DNA of 64,000 nt from Halospina denitrificans (GCF_004364635.1 NZ_SOAX01000003.1:373538-437537); one strand, 5' to 3'; counted from the stretch's first letter, positions 9,235 to 18,404 are shown. A program made the numbers and translations. Notes: generated by a model from the letters alone, not told the origin.

Positions 9235-10008
9235 TTACTGGCGAATACCCTTGCCCCGGTCCAGCAGCCAGAGACTCAGGCTGAACAGGGCCACGGCGAA
9301 GATCACCAGCATACCAATCGCATAGAAAGGCGCCACGTCCGACGCCCCCAGAACCCCGTACCGGAACGCATTGACCATATAGAGAATGGGGTTGGCCATG
9401 GACAGCCCCTGCCAGAACGGAGACAGGAGATTGATGGAGTAGAACACGCCGCCCAGATAGGTCAGCGGCGTCAGCACGAAGGTCGGCACAATCGAGATGT
9501 CATCAAACTTGGTGGCGAACATGGCATTGATGAAGCCTCCCAGGGAAAACACCAGGGAGGTCAACAGGGCCGTGGTTACCACGAGCAGCGGGCTGTAGAA
9601 GTCCAGGGATGTAAAGAACAGCGACACCAGCATCACCACGAAGCCCACGATCAGGCCCCGCGCCATACCGCCGGCCAGGTAGCCGGTGAGAATCACCCAG
9701 TTGGGCGTGGGCGAGACCAGCAGCTCCTCGATGCTGCGCTGGAACTTCATGCTGAAAAAGGAAGACACCACGTTCGCGTAGGAACTGGTAATCACCGACA
9801 TCATGATCAGCCCGGGAACAATGAACTCCATGTAGTCATAGCCTTCCATGGGGCCAATCCGGTCACCGATCAGGTTCCCGAAGATCACGAAATAGAGCGT
9901 CATCGTCACCGCCGGCGGCAGCAGCGTCTGGGGCCAGATGCGGGTAAACCGCCGCACCTCCCTCACAACAATGGTGATAAAGGCAATCCAGATCTGAAAG
10001 GGCGTCAT
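9235..10008 (-). CDS. ABC-2 type exporter permease (YadH-like)
   Basis: A 257-residue integral membrane protein with about six predicted membrane segments and the ABC-2 family pattern (PPAVTMTLYFVIFGNLIG, then FIVPGLIMMSVITSSY, then FSMKFQRSIEELLVSPTP). The length matches YadH-type permeases. It pairs with the ATPase encoded immediately upstream (4-base overlap at 10005-10008), together forming a homodimeric-type exporter. Substrate is unknown; YadGH-like pumps are annotated as putative multidrug or envelope exporters. Downstream queF follows after 12 bases. Confidence 0.9.
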   Translation of the reverse strand: MTPFQIWIAFITIVVREVRRFTRIWPQTLLPPAVTMTLYFVIFGNLIGDRIGPMEGYDYMEFIVPGLIMMSVITSSYANVVSSFFSMKFQRSIEELLVSPTPNWVILTGYLAGGMARGLIVGFVVMLVSLFFTSLDFYSPLLVVTTALLTSLVFSLGGFINAMFATKFDDISIVPTFVLTPLTYLGGVFYSINLLSPFWQGLSMANPILYMVNAFRYGVLGASDVAPFYAIGMLVIFAVALFSLSLWLLDRGKGIRQ

Positions 10009-10949
10009 TCAACCACCTCCCCGTTCTGCTCGGGCAGGTTCCTACCCACCATGCTCATGAACAGCTCCTCCAGACGATTCGAACGATTGCGCATACTGAC
10101 GATGTCGAAGCCCTGCTCGGAAAGCTGACGGAACGCATCGTTCAGGCTGGCGCCCTTCTGTACCTCCAGCATCAATGCCCCTTCGTCATTACGGGTGCAC
10201 TCAAAGCCCTCAAGGCTCGGGAGCGTGCCCGGATCATCCCGCACATCCAGGATGAAGTGCTCCATGCTCAGCTGGCGCAGAAGCTCATCCTTGGGCAGGT
10301 TCTGCAGTATCCGCCCCTGGTCGATGATCGCAATGTTACGGCACAGCGCCTCGGCTTCCTCCAGGTAGTGGGTGGTCAGGATAATCGTCACCCCCTCCCG
10401 GTTGATCCGCTCCATAAAGGCCCACATCGACCGTCGCAGCTCAATATCCACGCCGGCCGTCGGCTCATCCAGGATCAACACGCGCGGCTCATGCACCAGC
10501 GCCCGGGCAATCAGCAACCGCCGTTTCATACCACCGGACAGCATCCGCGCCGGCGAATTGCGCTTGTCCCACAGCCCCAGCTCACGCAGGTAACGCTCGG
10601 CATTGCGCGCAGCCTGCTTCAGGGGCATGCCGTAATAACCCGCCTGGGTCCGGACAATATCCCCGACCTTCTCGAACTGATTGAAATTGAACTCCTGGGG
10701 CACAACACCAAGGTAAGTCTTCAGGCGCGCCGGATCCTTGTCCAGATCCGCATCAAACACCGATACCTGCCCGGAGGTCTTGCGCACCAACGACGCCAGA
10801 ACTCCAAGGGTCGTCGACTTACCGGCGCCGTTCGGCCCCAGAAGCGCAAAGAAATCCCCGGCTTCCACGCGCAGATCGATACCCTTCAGCGCTTCGAGTC
10901 CTCCCGGAAAGGTCTTGCGTAGATCTTTGATATGCAAAGCGTCTGTCAT
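10005..10949 (-). CDS. ABC-2 exporter ATP-binding protein (YadG-like)
   Basis: Supplies ATP hydrolysis for the 9235-10008 permease. It has Walker A LLGPNGAGKST, signature LSGGMKRRL, Walker B LILDEPTAGVD and switch His in TTHYLEEAE, plus a C-terminal extension of about 80 residues, typical of drug-exporter ATPases. The frame is open further upstream, but that part runs into the palindromic element at 10966-11103. The ATG at 10947-10949 has a GGGGG Shine-Dalgarno and starts the conserved ABC fold (MTDALHIKDLRKTFPGG), giving 314 residues. The palindromic element therefore sits in its leader or promoter region. Confidence 0.92.
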   Translation of the reverse strand: MTDALHIKDLRKTFPGGLEALKGIDLRVEAGDFFALLGPNGAGKSTTLGVLASLVRKTSGQVSVFDADLDKDPARLKTYLGVVPQEFNFNQFEKVGDIVRTQAGYYGMPLKQAARNAERYLRELGLWDKRNSPARMLSGGMKRRLLIARALVHEPRVLILDEPTAGVDIELRRSMWAFMERINREGVTIILTTHYLEEAEALCRNIAIIDQGRILQNLPKDELLRQLSMEHFILDVRDDPGTLPSLEGFECTRNDEGALMLEVQKGASLNDAFRQLSEQGFDIVSMRNRSNRLEELFMSMVGRNLPEQNGEVVE

Positions 10950-10965
10950 GCTACCCCCAAACTGA

Positions 10966-11103
10966 GGATGAAAACGGTGGAACGGGCTGGGGGCAGCCTT
11001 CCGGGAAGCTCTGGAGCCATGGATGGCGGAAGCGCAGCGTACATGGATGTATTCATAGCGATTCCCGGAAAGCTGCCCCCAGCCCGTTCCACCGTTTTCA
11101 TCC
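10966..11103. repeat. 138-bp palindromic intergenic element with nested 12-bp palindromes
   Basis: Two 42-base arms (10966-11007 and 11062-11103) are inverted repeats with a single mismatch. The arms carry a GATGAAAACGGTGGAACG core and G-rich/C-rich tracts. The 54-base centre contains two smaller palindromes of the same pattern, GCCATGGATGGC and TACATGGATGTA. The element separates the leftward exporter operon from the rightward lipoprotein gene. It looks like a dispersed palindromic (REP/MITE-like) element. I recall similar sequences between genes in Marinobacter-type genomes, but only one copy is present here. It could form a long hairpin in the exporter mRNA leader. Confidence 0.85.
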
Positions 11104-11257
11104 GTCTCAACAGGCTGCAAATTATGGAGCCCAACAACCGCATTGCAACATCTTTATTCAATCTGCGACCTGTGTCCGGTCACTCCCCCGCATGGTTACC
11201 TACAATAACCCCAACGTCGATATCTGCGAGTCAAGTGATAGTGTGATAGGACATCCC

Positions 11258-12418
11258 GTGAGAGAAACCAAACTCAAACCCCTTCTGTTACCGGGCCTCT
11301 GCGCTTTCGTCCTGACCGGCTGCCTCGACAGCGATGACAGCAACGGCAACGACCGTAACATTGGAACCTTCACCCAAATCGGCGTTGAAAACCTCAGCTA
11401 CGAGACCCGCAGCAGGTCAGGAACCACAGACGAAGAAGGCCGCTACAGCTACCTGCCGGGTGAGACAATCAGTTTCTCCATCGGCGACCTCCCGATTGCC
11501 AGTAACGTGCCGACTGCCCCTTTCCTGACCTCGATGGATTTCACCGAGGAACAGCGGCAGCGGCTACAGGAGGGCGATATCAGTGAGGAGGGCTTCCACA
11601 CCCATCGCATAGCCGAGGAGGAGCTTGCCTCAAGCAACCGCATTGCCATCAACACGATGCGGCTGATTATGGCCCTGGGCGAGGATTTACAGACCGATCC
11701 CAGCAAACCGATCCGGATTACGGATCGAACCATCGAGCAGCTCAACCGCTACCTCGCCGAGAACGAGCCGGATATCGACTTCAGCCAACCCGTATTGTCC
11801 TTTGCCAGCCCGAGAACACCGAAGTACGACAAAAAGGGAAATCTGGAGGGTGGCTCAGTCGTAAACCAGATGCTCGATGAGATCTGCTTCGAGCCCGAGG
11901 GCGACGAACTCTGTGAGCCTCCGCCCACACGGAAGGAGATCAGCGAGACCACGGACGACGGGTTGAGGCAGGATCTGGAGCAGAAACGCCAACAGATCCT
12001 GGATGCGCGCCATACACTCAGCGAAATCAGTCAAAACGACGTCAAGAATTTCCTTTTGTCCGAAGCAAAAGACTTCAGGCTGGATCTGGAGGCGCCCTAT
12101 TTCCTTGACCCGGACGCCGTGACATTAGCTCCCGACGAGACCGGCATTCAGGAAATACGCATCCGCCGCATCGGCTCCGGTGGGGTACAGCTTCAGGGCA
12201 TTGGTGCCCTTGATGCGAGCGCTCAGGGCGATGCGCTCAACCTCCACAGCGTGGACTGGCAGAGCGGCGTGGTTGAGTATTCTCATCATGGCGATGCCGG
12301 GGATTCCGGAACAATCCTGGTCAACTTCAAGATTGAATCTCCGGACTTCGAGAATTACAGGTGGTTCCGAAAAACCGTGAAAGTGTGTGTCACAGAGAAC
12401 AGCCAGTGCTCCCAGTAA
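11258..12418 (+). CDS. Secreted lipoprotein of unknown function
   Basis: From the GTG at 11258-11260 (Shine-Dalgarno AGGA) the product is 386 residues with a lipoprotein signal: two positive residues, a hydrophobic core and lipobox LTGC at about residue 22, so it is lipidated on Cys. Asp at +2 after the Cys (CLDSDD) hints at inner-membrane retention by the E. coli rule, which may not apply here. The segment GTTDEEGRYSYLPGETISFSIGD resembles a repeat found in large adhesin-like lipoproteins of marine gammaproteobacteria. The C-terminal 120 residues are beta-rich and end in a possible disulfide pair (CVTENSQC). Function unknown. The gene converges on the HD-GYP gene with a 10-base gap. Confidence 0.78.
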   Translation: MRETKLKPLLLPGLCAFVLTGCLDSDDSNGNDRNIGTFTQIGVENLSYETRSRSGTTDEEGRYSYLPGETISFSIGDLPIASNVPTAPFLTSMDFTEEQRQRLQEGDISEEGFHTHRIAEEELASSNRIAINTMRLIMALGEDLQTDPSKPIRITDRTIEQLNRYLAENEPDIDFSQPVLSFASPRTPKYDKKGNLEGGSVVNQMLDEICFEPEGDELCEPPPTRKEISETTDDGLRQDLEQKRQQILDARHTLSEISQNDVKNFLLSEAKDFRLDLEAPYFLDPDAVTLAPDETGIQEIRIRRIGSGGVQLQGIGALDASAQGDALNLHSVDWQSGVVEYSHHGDAGDSGTILVNFKIESPDFENYRWFRKTVKVCVTENSQCSQ

Positions 12419-12428
12419 CACACAGCCC

Positions 12429-13721
12429 TCATCCGCTCATAAGGTGACGCCAGCTCCAGCGGGACCCCGCGCCAGTCACTTCGTAGCGGGACGCGTCAAT
12501 GCCACCATACCCCAGCGGTTTACAGTTGGCGACCTTGAGGTCCCCGCCCTCTTCCTGCGCCTTCGCAAGGTCCACAATATGGCCATTCTTCAGCGGCGTA
12601 TGGCTCTGGTCGGTGAGCACCAGAACACTCGGCCACAGGCGCCGCTTCGGGGTATGGGAAATAACGACGCCCAGCTCCCGGGTTGAGAGTTCAACAATAG
12701 TGCCCGTCGGGTACACACCCACCGCCTGGATGAACTGGTCCACCAGATCCTCCTGGAAGAGGCTGTTACGCCGTTCGAAGAGTTGCGATACGGCCTGGGC
12801 AGGCGTCAGCTGGCCACTGGTATCGCGGGGCTCAATCATGGATTCGTAATAATCCACGAGACCCACGATCTTGGCCAGCACTGGAATTTCCTCACCGCTG
12901 ACCCCCTGTGCGAAGCCCGAGGCGTTGTGACGCTCGCGATGATAGCGGACGACATTAGCCACAACCCTGGGCAGGCCCGATGCTTCAACAATCCCCGCAC
13001 CTAGCTCCGGGTACTTAATGTATTCCTGCCACTGACCTGCCGACATATGACTTTCACTGATACGCAGCGAAGCAGGAAGCTTGGCCTTACCAACATGCGC
13101 CAGGATTGCGCCCATCGAGAGCTTATGCAACACATCCGGGGCCAATCCAAGCTGACGCCCGAGCAGCAGTGCCCAGATACTGAGATTCAGCGAGTGCCTG
13201 TAGGTGTAGTTGTCACGGCTCTGGACGCGGCTCAACCACAACAGGGCGTCTGGATTACGGGCGACACTGTCAACCATTGAGCGCGCCACGGACTCAACCG
13301 CCTCCACATCCGGCCGCTGGTCGCCCCTTGTGATACTCTCACTGAGGCGATCCAGGGCCTGCTCCACATCGTCGAGCAACGGTTCCACATCCTTCAGTTC
13401 ACGCTTGAGGGTGCGGGTTGTCTCGTAATGGTGTGGGTTACGGATCCGCACAGCGGGAAGCTTGACAACCCGCTCCTCCTTGCTCTTACCCGAAGCCTGG
13501 GGCTTCGCTGCGCCAGCCGTGGTTTCGGGCTTCTGGCGAACTTCCGCCACGTCCACAAACACATGGCGGCAACAGCGGATGAGCTGATCAATCTCCTGCT
13601 GATTGCGTATGTAGAAACCCTGAATCGGGAATGGCGTCTCATGCCATGGCCGGTCCAGATTGGCCACGAACATGCCGATTTCGAGTTCCTGTACGAGAAA
13701 TTTTTTCCGTTGCACACCCAT
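12429..13721 (-). CDS. DUF3391/HD-GYP protein with degenerate active site
   Basis: A 430-residue protein. An N-terminal DUF3391-like domain (residues 1-130, with FLVQELEIGMFVANLDRPW) precedes an HD-GYP-like domain (about 140-340). HD-GYP enzymes hydrolyse cyclic-di-GMP, but key ligands are changed here. The HD pair reads H209-V210 (AHVGKAKLP), the HPxxG histidine is Tyr (KYPELGAG), and the GYP motif is degenerate (NASGFAQG). His176 (YTYRHSLN) is kept. Loss of metal ligands suggests no phosphodiesterase activity and a binding or scaffold role, which is inference. A C-terminal 90-residue extension is beta-rich. Start ATG at 13719-13721. Confidence 0.88.
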   Translation of the reverse strand: MGVQRKKFLVQELEIGMFVANLDRPWHETPFPIQGFYIRNQQEIDQLIRCCRHVFVDVAEVRQKPETTAGAAKPQASGKSKEERVVKLPAVRIRNPHHYETTRTLKRELKDVEPLLDDVEQALDRLSESITRGDQRPDVEAVESVARSMVDSVARNPDALLWLSRVQSRDNYTYRHSLNLSIWALLLGRQLGLAPDVLHKLSMGAILAHVGKAKLPASLRISESHMSAGQWQEYIKYPELGAGIVEASGLPRVVANVVRYHRERHNASGFAQGVSGEEIPVLAKIVGLVDYYESMIEPRDTSGQLTPAQAVSQLFERRNSLFQEDLVDQFIQAVGVYPTGTIVELSTRELGVVISHTPKRRLWPSVLVLTDQSHTPLKNGHIVDLAKAQEEGGDLKVANCKPLGYGGIDASRYEVTGAGSRWSWRHLMSG

Positions 13722-13850
13722 GGCTGCACCTCAAGCGCGGATTACCGTCTTCTTGCATTGTTTCAAATTGAGCGCGGGAAACAATCAGTTCGTCGTGAAG
13801 ATCAGTAAACTTCCACCCTGGAAATGTAACGAGTATTTACACTCTGTGCT

Positions 13851-14438
13851 TTACTCGTCCAGGTCACAGACACTGTCGTCCAGTTCAGGCGGGCGTTGGG
13901 TCAGGCTGCCAAGGGGCGCAGCGCGCACCCGGAAGTTATAGGGAACTACCGAAGCTCGCAGGTAATCCGCATTGGCAGTTTCGTCACCCATCTCAATCTC
14001 GGTGTGACGGGGATAGCAGCTGACGGTCACCTCAACCCGCTCACCCAGCTCCAGAATGCGGTCACTGCCCTTTTCATCGGAAACGGTGATGCACTGGTGC
14101 TCTGTGGAATCGAGCAGCTCCCGATCCGTGTCCAGATCCAGTGCCGGATCCCCACAGGCGCCAATGGAGTCGGTGGAACAGGATTCCTCCATACCGGGAT
14201 CCTTGATGCGCCAGACACGGCGGCTGCACTGGGTCTCCATGCGGATCGGCGTTGCCTTGTCCTGGCGCCAGTGCCAGGACGGATAATGCGCCGTGCGCCA
14301 CGTGAGCCGCACTTTGCGCTCCTTGCCCGAGGATGTCGCTGCCTCAATAACCGAGTAGTGGGATTGGTAGGATGCGCAGCCCACGCCAACCAGCGGCAGA
14401 ACAATAAGAACAAGCAAAGTCCGGTAGAAGCGCATCAC
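13851..14438 (-). CDS. Cysteine-rich lipoprotein of unknown function
   Basis: A 195-residue product with a lipoprotein signal peptide (MMRFYRTLLVLIVLPLVGVGC, Cys at residue 21). The mature part is hydrophilic and has several cysteines (TQCSRRVW, SCSTDSIGACG, HQCITV, SCYPRH, VCDLDE), suggesting disulfides in the periplasm. No recognised domain. It lies 129 bases upstream (in transcription order) of the HD-GYP gene in the same leftward direction. Nothing in 13722-13850 was identified beyond the HD-GYP leader. The stretch 14439-14629 holds no gene. Confidence 0.75.
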   Translation of the reverse strand: MMRFYRTLLVLIVLPLVGVGCASYQSHYSVIEAATSSGKERKVRLTWRTAHYPSWHWRQDKATPIRMETQCSRRVWRIKDPGMEESCSTDSIGACGDPALDLDTDRELLDSTEHQCITVSDEKGSDRILELGERVEVTVSCYPRHTEIEMGDETANADYLRASVVPYNFRVRAAPLGSLTQRPPELDDSVCDLDE

Positions 14439-14629
14439 CCGTGATCACCTCGGTTCAATCAATGAGTTGAAGGCCAGAGCCCACTTGCGGAAAGTCGTCA
14501 TTATCCACAATCACGAAGAGTCCGCCATCGGACAGATCACGCATATTGAAAACCGGCTACCCGAAAGGATTATAACAGCTGCAACGCGGATTACCGGCAG
14601 GTGGCCACTGACCGAAAAAGGATAGCACC

Positions 14630-14644
14630 TGAGAATCATTTGCA
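14630..14644. promoter_or_regulatory. Fur-box-like site upstream of the ferric iron transporter
   Basis: TGAGAATCATTTGCA matches the 7-1-7 Fur consensus TGATAATNATTATCA at 11 of 14 informative positions. It lies about 50 bases upstream of the substrate-binding protein ATG, in the expected place for iron-dependent repression. The overlapping downstream sequence is A+T-rich (TGCATTACAATGCG) and probably holds the promoter. Confidence 0.6.
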
Positions 14645-14695
14645 TTACAATGCGTACTATTAATGCGGACGTTCAACAAAAAGGAGATTCCGTCT

Positions 14696-15709
14696 ATGCA
14701 GCGCGCCCTATCCGGCCTCGTCGTTCTGATCCTGATTGCAGCGGCTGGCTACCTCGGCCTTTCATCATTTCAGCAAACAGACACACTCACCCTCTATTCC
14801 GGGCGCGGCGAATCCATGGTCAAGCCCATGATCGAGCGGTTCGAGGAGAAGACCGGGATCAACATCGACGTTCGCTACGGCGATACCGCCCAACTCGCGG
14901 TACTGCTGCAGGAAGAAGGCGAACAGACCCCGGCCGACCTTTTCTGGGGCCAGGATGCCGGCGCCATGGGCGCACTCGCCAAGGGAAACCAGCTTCAACC
15001 GCTGCCGGAATCGCTCTATGCCGATCTACCCGCCATCTACAAGAGCAACACCGGCGAATGGGTTGCTGTTACCGGCCGGGCCCGCACCTTCGTCTACTCG
15101 CCGGAGCGCGTCTCCGAGGACGGGATGCCCGAGAGTGTCTTCGACCTGACCGGCGAGGCCTACGAAGGGCGCGTCGGCTGGGCACCCACGAACGGCTCCT
15201 TCCAGTCCTTTGTCACCGCCATGCGCCACCGCCACGGGGATGAGCGCACACTGCAGTGGCTGGAAGCCATGGATGCCAATGGCGCCAAGCGCTTCCGGAA
15301 CAACAGCTCTCAGGTTGAAGGCGTTGCCGATGGTGAAATTGATTTCGGGCTTGTGAATAATTACTATTTGCCGCGATATAAGGCCAACGACCCCGATTTC
15401 CCGGCCGAGCAGGCCTTCTTTGCACCCGATGACATCGGCAACCTGGTGAACGTCGCCGGGATTGGCCTGATCAAGGATGCCGGGAACCCGGAAGAAGCCC
15501 TTGAGTTCATCCGCTTCCTCCTCTCGTCGGAAGCCCAGAGCTACTTCACGCAGACCGTTCACGAGTATCCGGTCCAGAGCGACGTCGAGCGGAACGAGAA
15601 CCTGCAGTCCTTCGAATCGCTGCTTGAGGTTGCGCCCGAAATCAACCTGGATGAGCTGGAGGATCTTGAAGGCACCCTGGATCTTCTCCGGGAAGCGGAC
15701 CTGATCTGA
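14696..15709 (+). CDS. fbpA: Ferric iron ABC transporter substrate-binding protein (FbpA/FutA type)
   Basis: Periplasmic Fe(III)-binding receptor. The ATG at 14696 has AAGGAG eight bases upstream, giving 337 residues. It has an N-terminal membrane or signal segment (ALSGLVVLILIAAAGYLGL) and the type-2 binding-protein fold (LTLYSGRGESMVKPMIERFE near the start). The paired tyrosines in VNNYYLPRY are the typical ferric ligands of FbpA-like proteins. The signal has no clear cleavage site (a Gln/Thr follows), so the protein may be membrane-anchored. First gene of the three-gene importer, behind the Fur-like site. Confidence 0.93.
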   Translation: MQRALSGLVVLILIAAAGYLGLSSFQQTDTLTLYSGRGESMVKPMIERFEEKTGINIDVRYGDTAQLAVLLQEEGEQTPADLFWGQDAGAMGALAKGNQLQPLPESLYADLPAIYKSNTGEWVAVTGRARTFVYSPERVSEDGMPESVFDLTGEAYEGRVGWAPTNGSFQSFVTAMRHRHGDERTLQWLEAMDANGAKRFRNNSSQVEGVADGEIDFGLVNNYYLPRYKANDPDFPAEQAFFAPDDIGNLVNVAGIGLIKDAGNPEEALEFIRFLLSSEAQSYFTQTVHEYPVQSDVERNENLQSFESLLEVAPEINLDELEDLEGTLDLLREADLI

Positions 15710-15737
15710 GCCGACGCCATGACGCTGTGGAGACCAC

Positions 15738-17297
15738 ATGGTAAAACGCCCGCCACTGCACATTATGGGGCCCTCCCTCCTGGTCGTGGCGGCCATGCTG
15801 GTTCCCCTTGCCTATCTGGTACTCAGGGCCTTCCAGGCGGATCCGGCCACCGTTGTTGAGCTGGTCTTCAGGGAGCGCAACCTCTGGCTGCTGATCAATA
15901 CGCTGGCACTGACCGCCAGCGTGCTGATCCTGACCACGCTGATCGCGCTTCCGCTCGCCTGGATCCTCACGCGCACCCGGATTGCCCATAAACGCCTGCT
16001 TACCGTGCTCGGCGTTGTGCCCCTGGCGGTTCCCGGGTACGTCATGGCCTATGCGCTGCTTGGCGTCGGCGGACATTATGGGGTTACGGCGCAGCTCTTT
16101 GGCTGGCAACTGCCCCGGATTGATGGCTATACAGGCGCCGTGCTCGGCCTGAGCCTCTACACCTTCCCCTACCTCTTTCTGAACCTGCGCTCCGCGCTGC
16201 TCGGGCTGGATGCCAACCTGGAAGAAAGCGCCCGCAGCATGGGCTACAGCGAGTTCGCCATATTCCGCCGCATCATCCTGACCCAGCTCATTCCGTCACT
16301 GATGGCGGGCTGGCTGGTCATCGGTCTCTATACGCTGGGCGATTTCGGGGTTGTTGCGCTAATGCGCTACGAGGTCTTCAGCTACGCCATCTTTAACCAG
16401 TATTCCGGCGCCTTTGACCGCATCTATGCCGCCTGGCTGTCCCTGATGCTGCTCGCCATTGCGCTCGCTCTGGTCATGAGTGAAAGCCTCATTCTAAAGC
16501 GCCGACGCCTGGCCAGTGTCGGGCGCGGTGTGGACCGCCACCCGCGCCCCCATGAACTTGGACCCTGGCGCATCCCAGCCTATGCGTTCCTGGGCCTGGT
16601 GTTCGCGGCCTCCATCGGGTTGCCCTTGATGATCCTGGCCTACTGGCTGCTGATGGCGCCTCCAGACCCGCAGTTCTTTCTGGAGGTGCCGGTGGCCTTT
16701 GCCCGATCCGCCGGGGCCGCCATGCCAGCCGCCGTGCTTGCCGCCGCCATGGCCCTGCCCATCGCCTATTACTCGGTGCGCTACCCATCGCCACTGTCCA
16801 ACATAGCGGAGCGTTCGGCCTACATCGGCTATTCCATCCCACCACTGACGCTCGCGCTCGCGCTGGTATTCTTTGCACTCCAGACAGCCACCTTCCTGTA
16901 CCAGACACTGGCATTGCTGATCCTCGGCTGGACCCTGGCAACCGTGGCCCTGGCCCTGGGCCCCATCCGCAGCACCCTGATGCAGATGCGCCCCAGCTTC
17001 GAGGAAGCTGCGCACTCGCTTGGCCACAGCCCCAGATCCACCTTCGTGCACGTCGTCTTTCCCCATCTGCGCAAAAGCCTGTTCGCATCCCTGGCGCTGG
17101 TGTTCCTGTTCTGCATGAAGGAGCTTCCCATCACCTTCCTGCTGGCGCCAACGGGTTACACGACACTGGCCGTGACTGTATTCAGCCGCACCTCAGAGGG
17201 TATGATGGCAGAAGCGGCCCCCTTCGCCGCCGCCATCATCCTGTTCTCGGGGCTGTCCGTGGCACTCATTCTCAATCGTGAGGGGGCCCGGGCCTGA
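15738..17297 (+). CDS. fbpB: Ferric iron ABC transporter permease (fused double domain, FbpB type)
   Basis: A 519-residue membrane protein with two tandem BPD_transp_1 units and about 12 membrane segments. EAA-loop-like sequences appear in each half: ESARSMGYSEFAIFRRIILT and EAAHSLGHSPRSTFVHVVFP. The fused arrangement is typical of FbpB/SfuB iron permeases. It starts 28 bases after fbpA and its stop is followed after one base by the first candidate ATG of fbpC, so translation of the two is probably coupled. Confidence 0.94.
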   Translation: MVKRPPLHIMGPSLLVVAAMLVPLAYLVLRAFQADPATVVELVFRERNLWLLINTLALTASVLILTTLIALPLAWILTRTRIAHKRLLTVLGVVPLAVPGYVMAYALLGVGGHYGVTAQLFGWQLPRIDGYTGAVLGLSLYTFPYLFLNLRSALLGLDANLEESARSMGYSEFAIFRRIILTQLIPSLMAGWLVIGLYTLGDFGVVALMRYEVFSYAIFNQYSGAFDRIYAAWLSLMLLAIALALVMSESLILKRRRLASVGRGVDRHPRPHELGPWRIPAYAFLGLVFAASIGLPLMILAYWLLMAPPDPQFFLEVPVAFARSAGAAMPAAVLAAAMALPIAYYSVRYPSPLSNIAERSAYIGYSIPPLTLALALVFFALQTATFLYQTLALLILGWTLATVALALGPIRSTLMQMRPSFEEAAHSLGHSPRSTFVHVVFPHLRKSLFASLALVFLFCMKELPITFLLAPTGYTTLAVTVFSRTSEGMMAEAAPFAAAIILFSGLSVALILNREGARA

Positions 17298-17298
17298 C

Positions 17299-18402
17299 AT
17301 GCTGGAGGAAACCTCTATTTATCCCATGAACCAAGATACTGACGACACCCAGCAGCGCCCGCCAATGGGCCCGCTGCTCAGTATCAGCAGCCTGAGCAAG
17401 CAATACCCCCGCACACAGGCACGGGCGGTCAACGATGTTTCCTTCAACCTTTATTCGGGCGAGATCCTGGCACTGCTGGGACCCTCCGGCTGCGGCAAGA
17501 CCACAACCCTGCGCATGCTGGCCGGCTTTGAGACCCCGGATACGGGCTCAATCCACCTCAAGGATCGGGACATCACCTCACTGCCGCCCCAGAAACGCCA
17601 CATCGGCATGGTCTTCCAGGATTACGCCCTCTTCCCGCACATGACGCTGGCCGAAAACGTGACCTTCGCGATGCAGCAAATCGCGCGCGACCAGCGCTAT
17701 ACCAAGGCCCTGGAATGGCTGGAACTGGTGGGACTGGGCGATCTGGCGGATCGATTCCCGGAGGAACTCTCGGGCGGTCAGCAACAGCGGGTGGCCCTGG
17801 TGCGCACCCTGGCCGCGGAGCCGGAGCTGGTGCTACTGGATGAGCCCTTCTCCAACCTGGACGCGGGGCTGCGGGAGCGCACCCGCAAGGAAATGCGGCG
17901 CCTTTTCAAAAAAACAGGCACCTCGGTAGTACTGGTGACCCACGACCAGGCCGAGGCCATGACCATGGCCGACCGGATCGGGGTCATGAAAGATGGCGAT
18001 CTGCTGCAGCTCGGTCCGCCCCAGCAGGTTTACCGGGAACCGGCGAACGCCTTCGTTGCGGAATTCCTGGGCCACACCAACCTGCTCGAAGCGCAGGCCA
18101 GCGGCGAATCCGCCGCAACGCCACTGGGGCAGGTGGATCTCAATGCGCCGGCCGAAGGCAGGGTAACCCTCTCACTGCGCCCCGAGCATCTCGCCCTGGT
18201 ACCCTCGGACGACAGCGACAGCGCGACGGTGGTGGATCGCGAGTTCCGGGGGCACGACTACTTCTACGTCCTGCAGCGGGGCGAGCAGCGCTATTGCGCC
18301 ATCGTCCCCAACCACGAGCCGCTTGAAGTCGGCGACCGCGTACGCCTCAAGGCGCACCGGCAGGCTTCAGTGCTGCCCGCCGAGCAACAGCGGAAGCACT
18401 GA
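17299..18402 (+). CDS. fbpC: Ferric iron ABC transporter ATP-binding protein (FbpC type)
   Basis: ATPase of the iron importer: Walker A LLGPSGCGKTT, Q-loop MVFQDYALFPH, signature LSGGQQQRV, Walker B LVLLDEPFSNLD and switch THDQAEAM, plus a TOBE-like C-terminal domain (VTLSLRPEHLALVP). The ATG at 17299 gives 367 residues. A second in-frame ATG at 17326 lies 15 bases after a good GGAGGAAA and may be the true start. It converges on the acyl-CoA ligase gene with a gap of only 2 bases and no terminator visible between them. Confidence 0.94.
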   Translation: MLEETSIYPMNQDTDDTQQRPPMGPLLSISSLSKQYPRTQARAVNDVSFNLYSGEILALLGPSGCGKTTTLRMLAGFETPDTGSIHLKDRDITSLPPQKRHIGMVFQDYALFPHMTLAENVTFAMQQIARDQRYTKALEWLELVGLGDLADRFPEELSGGQQQRVALVRTLAAEPELVLLDEPFSNLDAGLRERTRKEMRRLFKKTGTSVVLVTHDQAEAMTMADRIGVMKDGDLLQLGPPQQVYREPANAFVAEFLGHTNLLEAQASGESAATPLGQVDLNAPAEGRVTLSLRPEHLALVPSDDSDSATVVDREFRGHDYFYVLQRGEQRYCAIVPNHEPLEVGDRVRLKAHRQASVLPAEQQRKH

Positions 18403-18404
18403 CC

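Noticed and set aside
8521-10128. A 535-codon open frame on the plus strand opposite queF and the ABC-2 permease
   Set aside because: It covers two convincing genes on the other strand, is rich in His, Arg and Gln and shows no domain; a shadow frame.
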